A stretch of DNA of 29,420 nucleotides from assembly GCA_016206405.1 (NCBI GenBank), contig JACQRQ010000044.1, positions 1 to 29,420 on the forward strand, read 5' to 3'. Under the pieces are notes generated by a model. It was not told where the DNA came from. It searched no databases and saw nothing but the letters and a program-made list of their open reading frames with translations. The translations under genes and the position numbers were made by a program. The stretch comes from Elusimicrobiota bacterium. GTDB taxonomy: Bacteria > Elusimicrobiota > Elusimicrobia > O2-12-FULL-59-9. Position 1 is the stretch's first letter, and every line of letters starts with the position of its first letter. This document shows positions 29,406-29,420 of the stretch, one piece after another.

Positions 29406-29420
29406 AGCGTGTCGCACCCC

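Noticed and set aside
1..29420. Mobile elements, tRNA or rRNA genes
   Set aside because: No transposase, integrase, terminal inverted repeats of an IS, or tRNA/rRNA-like sequence was seen on either strand.

Overview
This window is a dense surface-polysaccharide (O-antigen/LPS-type) locus of a Gram-negative bacterium with moderately high GC. The evidence is 25 intact genes for nucleotide-sugar synthesis, sugar modification, glycosyl transfer, flipping and ligation, followed by a PorV/PorQ-like outer-membrane protein and a large secreted protein with a type IX secretion (T9SS)-style C-terminal domain. An uncultured Elusimicrobiota-like or related lineage would fit the PorV + C-terminal-domain + YfhO content, but I cannot fix the taxon from sequence alone. 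I see no tRNA, rRNA, transposase, integrase or CRISPR array.

Layout. (A) 6282 down to 84, minus strand: SDR dehydratase/epimerase, sugar nucleotidyltransferase, a second (paralogous) SDR, a GT4 glycosyltransferase, a GDP-mannose-pyrophosphorylase-like nucleotidyltransferase and a GT39-like membrane glycosyltransferase. (B) 6416-7930, plus: Wzx-type flippase. (C) 10057 down to 7927, minus: RfbH (3-dehydrase, E1) and RfbF (glucose-1-phosphate cytidylyltransferase). (D) 10118-11987, plus: zinc-ribbon methyltransferase overlapping a D-2-hydroxyacid dehydrogenase. (E) 13132 down to 11993, minus: GT2. (F) 13186-14922, plus: a nucleotidyltransferase-GmhB phosphatase fusion and an RmlC-fold protein. 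(G) 17673 down to 14936, minus: sugar C-methyltransferase, RmlC-type epimerase, SDR ketoreductase. (H) 17785-18786, plus: GMD/RMD-family SDR. (I) 29405 down to 18783, minus: T9SS-type cargo, PorV-like protein, O-antigen ligase with C-terminal helical repeats, YfhO-like protein, UPF0104-like membrane protein, GT4, then an octamer-repeat region and an AsnB-type amidotransferase.

Working together: the nucleotidyltransferases make activated sugars; the SDRs, RfbH, RmlC-type proteins and C-methyltransferase turn them into 6-deoxy, 3-deoxy and C-methyl-branched sugars; the GT2/GT4 proteins assemble them; the flippase exports lipid-linked units; the ligase and GT-C proteins attach or decorate them outside. 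The ligase-PorV-cargo order suggests, as inference, a link between the glycan and anchoring of a T9SS-like cargo.

The most striking non-coding observation is that seven genes, six of them first in their transcription unit, have a sigma70-like -10 hexamer (often with a TGn extension and a reasonable -35) placed so that transcription would begin on, or within 2-3 nt of, the ATG. Downstream genes in the same units instead have Shine-Dalgarno sites or 1-8 nt start/stop overlaps. This suggests leaderless mRNAs as a systematic feature of this genome. The second is a degenerate 8-bp tandem repeat in two opposed arrays around a central loop (20714-20937), which supplies the last codons and stop of one gene and ends just upstream of asnB. 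All four convergent gene pairs abut or overlap (two share the tetramer CTAA as both stop codons), leaving no room for ordinary terminators.
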